NCBI GenBank assembly: GCA_019054805.1
Contig: JAHQIY010000016.1
Span: forward strand, 124,001 to 188,000
Origin: Brachionus manjavacas
Taxonomy: Eukaryota > Rotifera > Eurotatoria > Ploima > Brachionidae
DNA length: 64,000 nt
Direction of reading: 5' to 3'
Shown piece by piece: positions 1 through 12,200 of this stretch (the first letter of the stretch is position 1; the number at the start of each line of letters is the position of its first letter). The notes beneath the pieces are model-generated. The model was not told the origin of the DNA. It saw only the letters and a list, made by a program, of their open reading frames with translations, and searched no databases. The position numbers were made by a program, and so were the translations under genes.

Positions 1-35
1 TTTCAAAGTATAAACAATTTAAACCTTGAGAATTT

Positions 36-838
36 TTATCTTCTTCTTTTACTCAAAGGAGATTTTGATCTTGACCGCTTGAACGATCGTCTGTGTTCCC
101 TAAAAACACGGTCTTGATGAGAATTGTCTCTTTGATGGTGAGACAAATTGCGCTGAAATCTGCCACCATGCTGCTGATGATTATAATGCTCTTGATGACG
201 TTCGCTTCGTCTGCTAGTCCTGTAATCAGCATCACTTTCACCAATGGAATGGGATCTATTGTAAGATTGTGGCGCACTGAATTGCTGAAAATTTTGGGGA
301 AATTGTTGCATGAACATCAAGCCCATTAAACTTTGCGCTTGAGCCTCGCTCCCAGTCTGAATGCTTTCCATCGATTTTCTGCTGTATCTATTTTGATAAG
401 ATGGATTGCTTGGGGTGCTAGGACCAGATCCTTTAGCTGCAATTTGGCCGCCAGGTTGGCTTTGCTGTACTTTTAAAGATTGGTTAAACAGTTTGATACC
501 GTTAAACAACCGAATGGCATAATCACATGACTCAATGTGCTTGTAAGTAATCAAAGAGATAATGTTGCCATTTCGATCAGCTTTTCGCACAATGTTATCA
601 ATAGGCCCCACCTGGAGCAAAATTAAAATTTTAATCAATTATTAAAAAAACTTTAAGGTTAAATTACTTGAAGAAACAGTTCGTATAAAATGTCTTCTGT
701 ACAATTTTGATCGATATTGATACAAAAAAGAGTTCTGTCTTTTTGTGACTGAATTAGTTGATCTTTAGATTGCGGGTTGGTTTTTGAGCCGGTCTGTGTC
801 CCATCCGTATTTATTGAATCATCAATTATAGCAGTCAT
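36..838 (-). CDS. RBM7-like RNA-binding protein, two exons
   Basis: Two exons, 838..668 and 611..36, joined in phase 0 across a 56-nt GT-AG intron; the product is 248 aa. Residues about 34-110 form one RRM aligning with RBM7/RBM11 (RTLF, then a YELF helix, GPI at the start of strand 2, and AIRLFNGIKL near the end). The C-terminal 60 residues are rich in Arg, Ser, His and Gln and end in an RS-like tail. RBM7 in other animals is the RNA-binding subunit of the nuclear exosome targeting (NEXT) complex with ZCCHC8 and MTR4; that role here is inferred from the family. The RNP1 strand (GNIISLITY) lacks the two aromatics usual at its core positions. The first exon was recovered by extending upstream: it supplies the ATG and strand 1, without which the RRM would be incomplete. 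The gene lies head-to-head with the next gene. Confidence 0.8.
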
Positions 839-2199
839 ATTTTAAGGTTTTTTTTTATTTTAATGTAGGAAAAAATTGAAAAATTTTCATCATACATAAA
901 ATTTATTAAATAGAAACTCTTATTTTTTCTTAATTGTTCAATACAAAATTAACATTTATTCAGCTCAATGTTTTATCATCAGAATTGTGAAAAAATAGTC
1001 TAATTTTAAATTAATTTCTAAAAAAAGATTAAAAAAATGAATGATAAATGAAACATCATTTTATAATTTTATTTTTTACCACGATTAAACATGATTTTGG
1101 GTAGTCATACTAAAATTCTGAAATTGGAACGAATTTTTACATCCTATCCATTTTGAAAATATTAAATTTTAAATTTTATTAAATAAAATTTTACTTTGAT
1201 TAGATAATTACTTTTTTCAAATTGGAAATTTCAATATCAATTAATTAAATATCAATAATTTTCATGCAATCTTTTCAAAAATTGAAAAAATAAAATTCTT
1301 TTTCATTTATTAAAGTTGATAAAATTGAGCTTTAAAAAAATGATGGTGAAACAGCATGAAACAAAATATTTCTTTTCATTCATCAAATAAAAATTAATTT
1401 TAATTAACTCAGAGAATGTTAATGATCAAATTAAATATCAATTTTTTGACATGTCGTTTTGTGATCTATTGTAGTGAGAATTTTTTTTTTCATTTCTAAA
1501 TTTAATTTATTTAAATCTTTATTATAAAATTTATTTATTATAAGCTTTTTTTAAAGACTAATTGATGAATAAAAATTGGACTAACTCGTTTGAAGTCAAG
1601 CTAATTTTTCAAAATTAGTATGTTCTTAAGATAACTAGAATCAAAATTATTCCCTTGAACGAATTCTGCTAATTTAAAGTTATCATCGAATGTAAAAAAA
1701 ATTGAAAAAGAAAACAAAATTTTTGTTGAATGCTACTTTGATTTTTATTTTTTTTATAATTTATTCTGAAGGAGCTCTAGCTCGGTACAGAAAACAAATA
1801 AATAAATAATTATTTTAAATATTTTGATAATGAAAAATAACATTTACTAAAAATATTTATCTACTGAAAAAAGATATACCCATTTTTTTGGTAATATTAT
1901 TTTATTTATTTATTCGTTTAATTTTAATAATATAATCTAAATAAATCTATTAATTAGTTGGTTTAAATTATTAATTAAAAGTTTAATTATGTTTGCTTTT
2001 CAAAAAATTGATTTCCAAATTAATTTGACATAGCAGAACAATAATTATCTAGTAAAAAGGTAGCAATGTTTAAATTTCAAAATAATGGCAAATTCGGTAT
2101 GTTAGTTTTGAGGAATTGCTTTTTTTTGATACTTTGATGCCTTGCATGTATTGTTAGATAATAGAATTATTTATTAATTTTTGTGATAGAAGGTGTTAA
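839..2199. other. Divergent intergenic region between the RBM7-like and glucosidase II beta-like genes
   Basis: A 1.36-kb AT-rich spacer between two genes transcribed away from each other, so it should hold both promoters. I see no open frame with family resemblance. The only distinctive stretch is a short retroelement-like 3' tail near 1765-1810, listed separately. Confidence 0.6.
1765..1810 (+). mobile_element. Retroelement 3' tail (stem-loop plus AAAT repeat)
   Basis: A GC-richer patch containing the palindromic core GAGCTCTAGCTC is followed within about 15 nt by several AAAT units. A stem-loop followed by a simple tail is the usual look of a severely 5'-truncated LINE or SINE end. Similar ends occur at about 28.2 and 28.4 kb. 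The family is not identifiable from so little sequence. Confidence 0.4.
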
Positions 2200-3726
2200 A
2201 TGATTAAATATCAAATGAAACGTCTAAAAATTTACCATATTTTAATATTATTTATTACACTTGTCTTAATTTTTTCTTTATTTCAATTCAGTTTTATCAT
2301 CAACTTAAAGCAAACAAATAGTGAGACACTATTGAATCCAAAATTACTCGAAGTTAAAAAAGTCCAAGCAATAAAAGAGGCCAAATTTAGCAATAAAATT
2401 TTAGTAATTAATAAAACAGAATTTTTGATTCCGCTAGACTCGAATCTTAATCCTCAATTAATCGACTTGCTGCCATTTAATCAACAAATACTCTATTTTA
2501 ATAAATTTAAAAAAATTTATGTTACTGAAAAAAAAATTCCTAATGAAAATCAATCGTCGGACGGAAATAAATTCTTGAGTATTGAACACGAAAATCGCTT
2601 TATTGGCTCAGATAAGCTTTTACCAGTGGCAAAAATCCATGGTATTGACAAAAAAAATATTTTTTCATATCAACCAAAATCAAAAAATAAGTTCAAATGC
2701 TTGATTTCAAATGTAAATTTAATTTCAAAATAAACTTTTTTAAATTTTTTTATTAAAAGCAACATATTCCATTTGAACAATTAAATGATAATTACTGTGA
2801 CTGTGTGGATGGTACTGACGAACCGGGAACTAATGCTTGTCAGTTTGGATTGTAAGTACTTTATTTATTTGTGATGAATTTTTTGAAACACAAGTTTTTT
2901 GATTCAAAGCTTTTATTGTGACACTCAAAATGAATTTTTATTTGATTATCGAATTCCTTCATTTAAAGGTAACATTTTGTACAAAAGTTTTGATTAATTT
3001 TTAATTGATTCAATTTCAGTAAATGATAAAAAATGTGATTGCTGTGATGGAAGTGATGGTAAATTAAAAAGTGAGCAATGATTAAAATAACTAATAAATT
3101 GATATAGAGAAAGAGGAAATAAAGTGCAAAAACTTTTGCTCAGATTTGATATTTGCCAAAATTAAAGATAATGAATTGAAGAACAAAGGTTTGTTGGAGA
3201 AAAAAAAATATTTAGCTGAGGGAATACTTAAGGATGAAAAAGTAAAGCGAATAAAACCAATTTTTAAATTTTAATTTTAGTTACCTTTTTGATAAGCTTT
3301 ATGGTCCGAAAGGCGTTTTTTATAGAATAAGCAGATTTTGTTTTCAAGTCTCTTTGTCAAAATATACTTATAAAGTTTGTCCTTACAAAGAAGTCACTCA
3401 GATAGATTCTTATAAAGTAAATTAAATTAGTTTAAATAAGATTTATTAACAATTTTGCTAGCATGTAAATATTGGTCGTAATCCGCAACTTATCCGAAAA
3501 AATGTTCGTGAATGGGTTCTAAGAATGAATAATGGGGAAACAACTAACTGCCCCCAAGAAAGATCAAGTGAAGTAAATTTATAGAAAAATTTAGATTAAA
3601 GTATTTTTGTTAAATTTAAAATTCAAGATAAATTTCAAATGTGGTGTTAAAGATGAGATAATCAGTGTACAAGAGCCCCAAAAATGCGTCTATGTTTTTG
3701 TTTTATCAACACCGGCAATATGCTGA
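2200..3726 (+). CDS. Short membrane-anchored glucosidase II beta-like protein (LDLa pair plus MRH domain)
   Basis: Eight exons: 2200-2712, 2760-2851, 2910-2968, 3020-3058, 3108-3241, 3297-3416, 3462-3572, 3628-3726; 388 aa, all phases consistent. Residues about 12-35 form a hydrophobic segment (signal anchor). The middle matches the N-terminal domain of glucosidase II beta (PRKCSH): [22 protein letters not shown], then [13 protein letters not shown], the two calcium-binding LDLa-like repeats. A short Lys/Glu-rich segment leads to an MRH lectin-like domain ([30 protein letters not shown]), in which the Arg and the Glu-x5-Tyr spacing of the family are kept. The family trims glucose from N-glycans in the ER as the non-catalytic partner of the alpha subunit. 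This copy is odd: it ends at the last MRH cysteine with no H/KDEL retention signal, has only a short linker between domains, and has a long unique N-terminus. It may be a diverged paralog rather than the true subunit. A polyadenylation signal AATAAA lies at 3790. Confidence 0.75.
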
Positions 3727-4121
3727 AATTACAATTTATTGATTTATTTTTATAAAATAGTATATAAATAGGAATAATTTTTATCGTTGAATAAATTTGA
3801 ATTTTTTTTTTTAAATAAATAATATTTACTTTTATTTAAAAGCTATTTCAAATAAGAAAAATTTAAGCTAGGTACCCAATTTATTTAATTTTAATTCATT
3901 TTTTGTCCATATTTTGAAATTAACAAAATAATCTTTACTTTTGAGGCAAAAATGTGCCTATTATGAAATTAATATAAATATATAAATTATCTAAATTAAA
4001 ATTTGTGATTTCAAAAATTTAACTAAATAGTCAAAATCGAACAGTACCATTAACAAATTTTAAACTTAAATTTTTCTCAAATTAATAAAATTCTAATAAA
4101 TTTATTGCTTTTTTTGTCGGA
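3727..4121. other. Short intergenic spacer
   Basis: 3' UTR of the upstream gene (AATAAA at 3790-3795) followed by AT-rich sequence up to the next start codon. Nothing else is visible. Confidence 0.6.
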
Positions 4122-6097
4122 ATGTCCAAATTTCGAACACAATTTGATTTTAGTAGAATATCCAAGGAACTATATCAATGGTTTCCTGGTCATATGGCAA
4201 AGGGATTAAAAAAAATGCACGAACATTTACCAAATGTAGATGCTGTAATTGAAGTCCATGATGCTAGAGTAAAGAAATATTGCTCAATTTCATATTTCTT
4301 ATTTTTAATTTAAATCTATTTAGGCACCGTTTACTGGCAGAAATCTACAATTCCGGCAGTCAGTTGTCGGCAACAAACCGTATGCATACGTTTTAAATAA
4401 AGCTGATTTAACAGACTTGAAAGAAAAGAAGACAATAACAGCCAAACTGGCAAAAGAAGGCTATTCTCCAATTTATTTCACTAATTTGAGAGATTCTGCT
4501 GATAAAACATACCGAAAAGTTTGTTATCATTAAACTTTTTTTTTAAATCTCAAATAAAATTTATTAAATAGATTTTACCTGATATTACCTCTCAAATTGA
4601 AAATCAATTTAGATTTAACCGAGAACTGGTAAGTAATTGATAATTTATCAAACATTCTTGAGTGATTAAATAATTTTGCTTAGTAGGCAACAAATTTTCA
4701 TCTATTAGTCGTTGGAGTACCTAATGTAGGCAAGTCTACATTGATTAACAAATTAAGGAATTTTCATTTAAAAAAAGGTAATAAATTTTATTGATAGTTT
4801 TGAAAATTTAAAATGGTCTAAGAAAATTTTTAGTTCAACGTCCCCATTTGAAGGGTTGTCTTTCGCCATAATCGAATCTTTCTCTAGTTGGTTGGTAGCC
4901 TCGCGCCAAAATCTCTGTATAAAAGTCTTCTTCTTTTCCATTTATATACTTTTTTAATTCTTGAGTTATCTTCTGAAGATATTGCGTGATCTTTAAGCGC
5001 TGAAAATAAGTCAATTGTGGATCTTTGAGTAGTTGATAAGTCTCGATAAAAGTTTTTATTAATAAATTTTTCGTATCTTCATTTAAAATGCTCTTTTTGA
5101 ACAAGTTAACAATTTTTTTCTTCTCACCCAATTCATGGAATTCTGAGTCAACTAAATTCTTTGCAATAATTACATTAATAGCACAGTTTAAAATCAAAAT
5201 TTTTGCTATCATTGTTAATTGATTGTTTTTTCCACAAGACATTTTATAATAAAATAAAGAAATAAAAATCGCTTTTATATCTTTTAATTCCTAAAAATTG
5301 TTTTTAAAATCTTAAATTACGACAATTCAATTGAATCTAAAATATGATATTGAATTTAATACTAATTTGTTTTAATTGAAATATTAATAGTCATAGTCAT
5401 AGTCATAGTAATAATCATAGAAAATTTTAAATAATATTTTTTCTCTAAGGGAATGCTGTTAAAGTGGGAAGTGAGCCCGGAATTACCAGAGCAGTCCAAA
5501 GTAAAGTTAAAGTAATAAAAATGTTAGTATTTTTTATGTAAAGCTAAAATCAGTTCATTAATTAGGTTAACCAAAATCCATTAGTGTTTATTTATGATAC
5601 ACCTGGGGTGTTGGAGCCCACTTTTGAAAATATAGAAACTGGTTTTAAATTAGCTTGCCTTAGTAAGAAATTTGATGTTTTAAAAAAATAATATTATTAT
5701 TTTAAAGACTGCGTAAAAAATCACCAAGTAAACTCAGATCTCCTTGCAGACTATCTATTGTTCAGATTAAACAAATCTTCAAATTTCAAGTATTTTAATT
5801 TTTTTTGCAAAAATTATCTCATTAATAATCCAAATAAGATATGTGGAATATTATGGCTTTAAAGAACCATCTGACAACATTTTTGATGTCTTACTTCACA
5901 TTGCTAAAACAAAAAACAAAATAAAACTAATGAAGGGATTTGATAATTCAATGAAGAAAATATATGACATTGATGCTGCTGGTCACATGATGATAAAGCA
6001 TTTTTTTGATGGTCACCTTGGAAAATCAATGCTTGACGAAGATATAATCCTACAAGAAGAAGAAGAAGATGGACTTGAATTAGACAAATTTATATGA
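4122..6097 (+). CDS. MTG1: Mitochondrial ribosome-associated GTPase 1 (YlqF/RbgA family)
   Basis: Eight exons: 4122-4268, 4324-4518, 4572-4628, 4687-4777, 5450-5511, 5566-5662, 5708-5789, 5839-6097; 329 aa, phases consistent. The start gives MSKFRTQFDF followed by WFPGHMAKGLKKM, the family's N-terminal signature. G motifs appear in the permuted order of this class: LNKAD (G4) comes first, then GVPNVGKST (G1/P-loop), then DTPG (G3). The C-terminal part (LADYLLFRLNK, YVEYYGF) matches the helical domain of MTG1, and the tail is acidic. In other eukaryotes MTG1 acts in assembly of the mitochondrial large ribosomal subunit at the inner membrane; here that is inferred. Intron 4 (4778-5449) is much longer than the rest because it holds an unrelated gene on the opposite strand. 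The gene ends about 100 nt before the next coding start on the same strand. Confidence 0.9.
4835..5242 (-). CDS. Small secreted-type protein nested antisense inside an MTG1 intron
   Basis: A single-exon 135-aa frame lying wholly within MTG1 intron 4, opposite strand. It has its own TATA box (5272-5279) about 30 nt upstream of the ATG, and an AATAAA on the minus strand at 4787-4792 just after the stop, so it looks like a complete transcription unit. After a few polar residues there is a hydrophobic stretch (MIAKILILNCAINVIIA), which fits a signal peptide with the second Met as a possible start. The rest is cysteine-free, Lys/Leu-rich and helical (repeating Leu/Ile in the 70-100 region). The C-terminus is RERFDYGERQPFKWGR, ending in Trp-Gly-Arg. 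A terminal Gly-Arg after an aromatic residue is what an amidated neuropeptide precursor would show, but single-Arg cleavage and no repeated peptides make this only a hypothesis. I do not recognise the family. Confidence 0.55.
   Translation of the reverse strand: MSCGKNNQLTMIAKILILNCAINVIIAKNLVDSEFHELGEKKKIVNLFKKSILNEDTKNLLIKTFIETYQLLKDPQLTYFQRLKITQYLQKITQELKKYINGKEEDFYTEILARGYQPTRERFDYGERQPFKWGR
5272..5279 (-). promoter_or_regulatory. TATA box of the nested antisense gene
   Basis: TATAAAAG on the minus strand, about 30 nt upstream of the nested ATG. Position and match to consensus support independent transcription of the nested gene. Confidence 0.5.
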
Positions 6098-6198
6098 ATA
6101 AATGTTGAATAAAAAAATTTATTTTATAATTATGTTTTATTTGGAGTAATATCCGAAGATTTTTTCATAATATTTGGTTTTAAAATTCAAATTTTTAG

Positions 6199-9100
6199 AT
6201 GAGGTGTCACTATGAAGTATTGGCAATCCCTATGGATGCCACAGTCGATGACATCAAAAAAGCCTATCGAAAAGCTGCCCTTCAATGGCATCCAGGTATA
6301 TTCTTACTATCAATAGTCAATCAAATATAAAATTTTCTTTTAAAATTTAAATTAGTGTTACCTACTAAATTATGTCTCTCATTTAAAATTTAAAATGATT
6401 AAAAAGCTCTGTTTTTTTTCTAAATAAATATCTAATAATCCTGCGAAAATATTTTTTGAAAAATAACAACTTAAAATGAATAATAAAAAAACAGATTTTT
6501 GATAATTAGAATTTGGTTAAATTTAGTAAAAATAAAATAAAATTGTAGCGGCCACATAAAATTTTGTCCGACAGGAAAATAAGAAAAAATTAAGAATTGA
6601 CTTATGACTTAAAATTGAAAGGTTTTTTTGACACAAATTTTCAAAAAAATATTTTTGATTTATCAATTTTGCTAATTATTTGAAAATATTTTTTAAGACC
6701 TTTTAATTGAATTAAGAAATTTTTTAAAAGTAAAATTTCGTGTTTTTAAAAAATTAATCTTACATTATATATGAAGATTCGTATTTTAAACTTAAATCAA
6801 ATAACTTTTTAGTTTTTAACTTAATTAACGTAAACTTCTTAAATTTGCCTTTAATTCTAAAATTTCTTTTTTTTTTTAAATAAAGATTAAAAAATTTATG
6901 AAAGAAATAAATTTTTTAAAAACGTTTATTAGTATTCGAATTTTTAAAATTTTCATTAAAAAAAAAATTCCAAAAATAACTAATTCACGTAATTTGAATC
7001 CGGAAAAATTTATAAATATTTTATCACATCTGCTATTCTTCCAAAAAGACATAATTTTTTTAAAAAACAATTAAATTCCCATTTAAAGATTTTCATGGAA
7101 TTTCCAGACTTGAGACATTTTTATCAAAGTAAAATTTAATTTTGTAAAAACTTGGAAATTAATTTTAGATTAATATCTAGTTTATTCAGTAGTATTTTTA
7201 AATAAGAAATAATGGCAACTAGCAGCCTTCTATTTCGATTCGATTTATTTGTCAGAAAAAATTAATTATTTCTGAAAATGTAATAACTTAAAAATTAAAG
7301 TCTGTAAAATTGTTACGCATTTTTTTTTTTAAACTGTATTAATGGTTTTTAAAGAGCAAAATTTTTCCGATCAAAGATTATGCATTAAAAGCAAAAGCTT
7401 TTAATTTTTTCAGATCCAAATCGAATCGTATTAGAAATTGACTATTAACTTCAACCTGTCAAAATAATTACAAAAAAACTAAAAATTTAATTAAAATTTT
7501 AAAAAGATAAGCATTCAGATAACAAGGAAGAAGCTAACCGTCGTTTTTTGGAAATTCAAGATGCTTACGAAACCCTGTCGAATGACCAAGAACGAGCTTG
7601 GTATGATTCACACAGAGAAGTGATAATCAATGGAGGAAAACCTGGTAACACAAAGATTTAAAATCTAATTCTGTAAAAATAATTCTTAATTAGGTGAGGC
7701 AGATAAAGACAGATATGTGTATAATATATATCCTTACTTTAGTCCCACTTGCTACCGAGGATACGGAGATGATGAAAAAGTAAATTTAGACTATGGCTAA
7801 AATTGGAAACAATCCATTCTTTTCAAAAAAGGGTTTCTATACAGTGTATAGAGAGATGTTTGTCAGAATCGCCGAAGAAGACCGACCATATTATGAAAAA
7901 GGAACTGAGATTCCTGAATTCGGCAAATCAGATAGTGATTATGACTCTTTGGTTGCGCCTTTTTATGCTTTTTGGCTTTCTTATTGCTGTCCGCGAAGTT
8001 TTGTTTGGGTCGAGCAACATGATGTTCGTGAAGCAAACGACCGATATGTAAGGCGCATAATGGAAAAGGAAAACAAAAAAGCGAGAGATAAAGCAAAAAA
8101 AGAAAGGAATGAAGAAATTAGAGTAATCAATTTTTTGTTTTAATTTTAGAAAAAAGCAATTAAAAAATCAAATTTAAGAAAATAGTAGAACATGTGCGGA
8201 AACGCGACAAACGAGTGGAACAATATAAGGTTTAATTGATTAGTTATTTTTAATTTTGGCAAAAAAAATATTATTTTTTTTCTATTTTATTTAAAGAAAC
8301 TTTTGGAAGAAAAAGCTCTTCTGGCTCAACAGAAAGCAAAAGAAAGAAAAGAAGCTGACAGACTTAAACGCATAGAGTAAATTTAAAAAAAAATTTTAGA
8401 AAAAAATTTACACAAATTTCAAGAGAATTGAAAAATTTGGACTACGATTGGAGTGCTATTGATCAGCATTTAGAAGAGCTTGAACTAGAAGAAAAAAGAA
8501 AATCTAAAAAAAAGGATGTAGTTAAAAAAACTCTTGAGGAAGTGGAAGACGAAGAGGCTAGTGGAGATGAGCTTGAAAATATGGCCCAAGAAGAGGAGTT
8601 AGACGAAAGTGAGTACGATGACAGTCTCTATTGTGTTGCTTGTGACAAATCGTTCCGATCCGAAAAAGCCTTCCAAAATCATGAAAGATCAAAAAAACAC
8701 AAAGAAAATGTTGATGCACTTAAAAAGCATATGAGAGAAGAGAACGCTGCTTATCAAGAAGATAATGTTGATCTAGTAGAAGAAGAAGAGCTAGAAGTCA
8801 AAGAAGAGTACTCAGCACAAAAGACTAAGTAAATTTTGGTGATCTTAACTAAATTTTGAAAATTTTTGTTCAAAAGACTTTCAAAAAAACAAAAGAAGAA
8901 AAAGAAGCAACAAAGATTGGAGAGTGAAATTAACGAAGAAACAAACGAGGAAACTGCTGAAAATTTGGAGCCTAAAGAATCAGAAATAGTTGAAGATTTA
9001 CAGCCATATGAAAGTGAAAAATCAAAAAATAATGAAAAAAAAAATAAGGTTAATGTTGAAATCGAGCAGATTGAGGTGAAAAATATAGAAAAACCACCTG

Positions 9101-9258
9101 TTTGTAGTGTGTGCAGTGAAGAGTTCGAAACTAGAAATAAGCTTTTTGAGCATATTAAACAAGAGGGTCATGCAGCTTTAAAAGCGGTAGATGAAACTCA
9201 ACCTTTGTCTCACAACGCTGCAAAGCGTAATAAACGTCTAGCTAAAAGTAAAAAGTAG
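6199..9258 (+). CDS. DNAJC21: DnaJ homolog subfamily C member 21 (J protein with two zinc fingers)
   Basis: Eight exons: 6199-6295, 7507-7644, 7694-7779, 7832-8122, 8179-8229, 8297-8376, 8424-8828, 8877-9258; 509 aa. The N-terminal J domain is complete, with the HPD motif split across the first intron (WHP then [14 protein letters not shown]). Next come [16 protein letters not shown] and [10 protein letters not shown], diagnostic of DNAJC21/yeast Jjj1, then [17 protein letters not shown] and a long charged coiled coil. The first C2H2-type finger ([24 protein letters not shown]) is the U1-type that binds RNA or ribosomal partners; a second ([23 protein letters not shown]) is near the C-terminus after a Lys-rich [10 protein letters not shown] segment. 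The family acts in cytoplasmic maturation of the 60S ribosomal subunit by stimulating Hsp70. Intron 1 is 1.2 kb with nothing recognisable in it; the others are about 45-70 nt. Size matches the animal family closely. Confidence 0.92.
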
Positions 9259-12200
9259 AAAAATAAATTTTAGATAATAAAAATATTCTTTTAAATTCTT
9301 TAAAATTTTAAACTTTGAGTTGTACAACTTGAAGAAATTAAAAAAAAATTGAAAATTTTTAAAGTTCATTCTAATCTTAAGTAGAAAATTTGCAAAAAAA
9401 ATATTAAAACAAATTAGACTAGCTTGGGATTTCAGTTTTTTAAATCTGAAAAAAACACTTCTGGAATATGTTAAGACTAGTTATATTTAAGAAACCTAAC
9501 TTATTTTTATATTCGCCAACTCATAATAGTTTATTATATTTGATTAGAAAATTAATAAATGGAAACTTTGCTAATATTCAAAAAATATATAATAAAATGC
9601 ATTAAAGATATTTTAAAAAAAACTGACAAAATTAATTATAAGTATAAAAAAGAAAGTGAAAAAATATCTTAGCGCTTCAAAAATTAATCAAATAATTAAA
9701 GATGACAAAAAATGAATGAAAAAGAATAATAATTAAAATCATTAAAATTGATATATTTATTTAAACTATTTCTTTTATAAAGTTTGCTAAATTTGGCTGA
9801 CTATCAGTTAAATAATAATAGTTAAAATATTTATTTTTCTTAATTAAGAGAGGATTTTGCTTGAACTAAAAAATTGATTTTTATTTAAAAAAAATTTCAT
9901 TACTTTAGCAATTATCTAAATTTTTGATTTTGAAAGACGGCTTTTGAAGATTAAAAAAAAACAAAATAACAAAGAAAAAATATATAGAATAAAAAAATAA
10001 AATTTAGCGTAAATTCATTTTTTTTTAGTATAAAAAAATTGCAGTATAGTTTTGCTATTGATTTTTTTTTAATTATTTTAAAAAATTAAAAATGCCAAAA
10101 AAAATTTAGAATGGGATAAAGTACTTCTTACTTAGGCCTCGGCCACGAAAAAAAAAGAAACCTATCAAATTTGGTCTAAATTTTGTCAACAAACCCGATG
10201 TTAGAATATTCAGATCAGGTGGATCTTGTTGAGCCACAGATTGATGTTGTGGACCGTCAAGCGAGTATTGAAAATGAGGCTAAAGGAAAAGAGATCGTGG
10301 ACGTCCAAGAAAAAGAAAAGTTGAGGATGGGGTAGTTGATTTAAATAAATCAGCAAAAAAGAAACCAAGTTGTCAGAACTACTCAGTAGTTGATTAAATT
10401 CAGTAAATCAGTAAATTGATTAAATTCTAAAGTTTAGAATTTAATCAATTTTTTTAAACTATTGTTATTATTTTTTATTCTTGAATTTTTGAAACTGAGA
10501 GGTATATTTTTATTCAATAGTTCAATTTGAGTTTTTTATACTAAATTAAAAAAAAATTTGTTTATTCTACAAAGATTTTTTTTTGTTTAATTTTGTTGAA
10601 GCATCGGAATATTTTTGATAATTTTGTCTTTGAAATTAAATTTTTTAAAAAATGTTTTTAAATATATTATTAATGATCTGATTAAAACCAAAATATGATC
10701 GCAAAGAAATTTAAGATATAATGATTAATTTTGGTGTCTTAAACGGCAATATCAAATTTTAAAATTATTTTTCAAATTTTTTTTAATTTTTTGCATGAAT
10801 ATTTTAACTGACAATGTTCAATGTAAATAGATTTCATCAATTTTGATCTTCGATATTTTAAATCTCAGAGATTTTACATTCTTTGGAAAAATTTCTTTAG
10901 AAAATTTTAACAAAAAATCTAGAATCTAAATCAATTAATTATTCTTCTATTTAAATTAAAATTTTTGCTTTGGAAATTCTACATAAAATTTAAAAGTCAA
11001 TTTTTTTTAAGTAAATTTATTTAAATCGATTGATTTTTATGGAAAATGATTTTTTAGCATATGTCTGATAGGTGTAGTGTATAGATTAATTCTTGCAAAA
11101 GATTATTATTTTAAAGACTAATTTTATTTTTTTACTTTTATGAATAAATATATATGTGAATAAATTCTTGAAAAAAACCAAAAAACTTTTTTAACAATCT
11201 AATAGTAAAAATTTCAAAAGTAAAATTTCTAAAAGTGTGAACAATTTTGTACGTTTTAAAAAAAATAAAGAAATTCAACTCTAGTGTATTAATATTTTAA
11301 ATATTCTACATTAAAAGTCTTAAAGAGGTGATCATAAACTTTAAGACTTTAATTAGCCCATTTATTCCCAATATTTTTAAATTTCAAGATAAAATCTTTA
11401 TCTAGACTAATAATAAAGCATATTTTTAATTTAACGATATTAAAATCTAATTTATTTTTTTTCCAAAATGCTAAATAAAATTAGATTTGAATTCTTTTTG
11501 AAAATATTTTTTTTTTCATTTTTCTTTTTTTAATTTAATTCTATATTCAAAATTGTTTGAACATATTTTGTATAGACTTAAACTTGTCTGGTCTATTTTC
11601 ACAAATTTCACAAAATTATAACTGAAGAATTCCAAGGTTATTTTTAACCTTTAAAAATTCCCTTGATTTAAGTTGGTCATTGTTATTGAATACCAAATAA
11701 GGAAATATTTTTTCTTGGTTCGTCAGAAGATTAAAAAATTGAAGCTAATTTAATTTCGATTAGACAAAAATTTTTTTGTATTTAGGAAATGTTTAAAATT
11801 AAATAGAAAATTTAAAAAAACATAAAATGAAAACAAAAATGGTATTGATATCAGGAAATGTACCTGATCGATGATTTTTGAAGAATTACGGAAATAATTC
11901 ATTTCTAACTGATAGAGTTTTAACCATTACTACCATTATACCAAGTTTATTATCAAATATTAAAACACTTTTTTTAAATATCTTAGCTTTCAGATAACCA
12001 GAGAAAATTTCGAACAACTTTAGGGTTTATTTTTTTCAATTTATGTGTAATAATTTCCTTATAGAACAATATTGATCGAAAAAGTCTGGTATTCTTAACA
12101 AAAAATGGAATTTTTTATTTTTTATGTTAGAGAATTAGAATATTAAAGAAAAAAAAATTTTTATGCGAATTCAACGTTTTCGTTCGATAATGAAAAAATT

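Noticed and set aside
5388-5416. Four AGTCAT units in MTG1 intron 4
   Set aside because: A minor microsatellite with no evident role.
6876-7070. A 64-codon minus-strand frame in DNAJC21 intron 1
   Set aside because: Phe/Lys/Ile composition is typical of chance frames in this AT-rich sequence.
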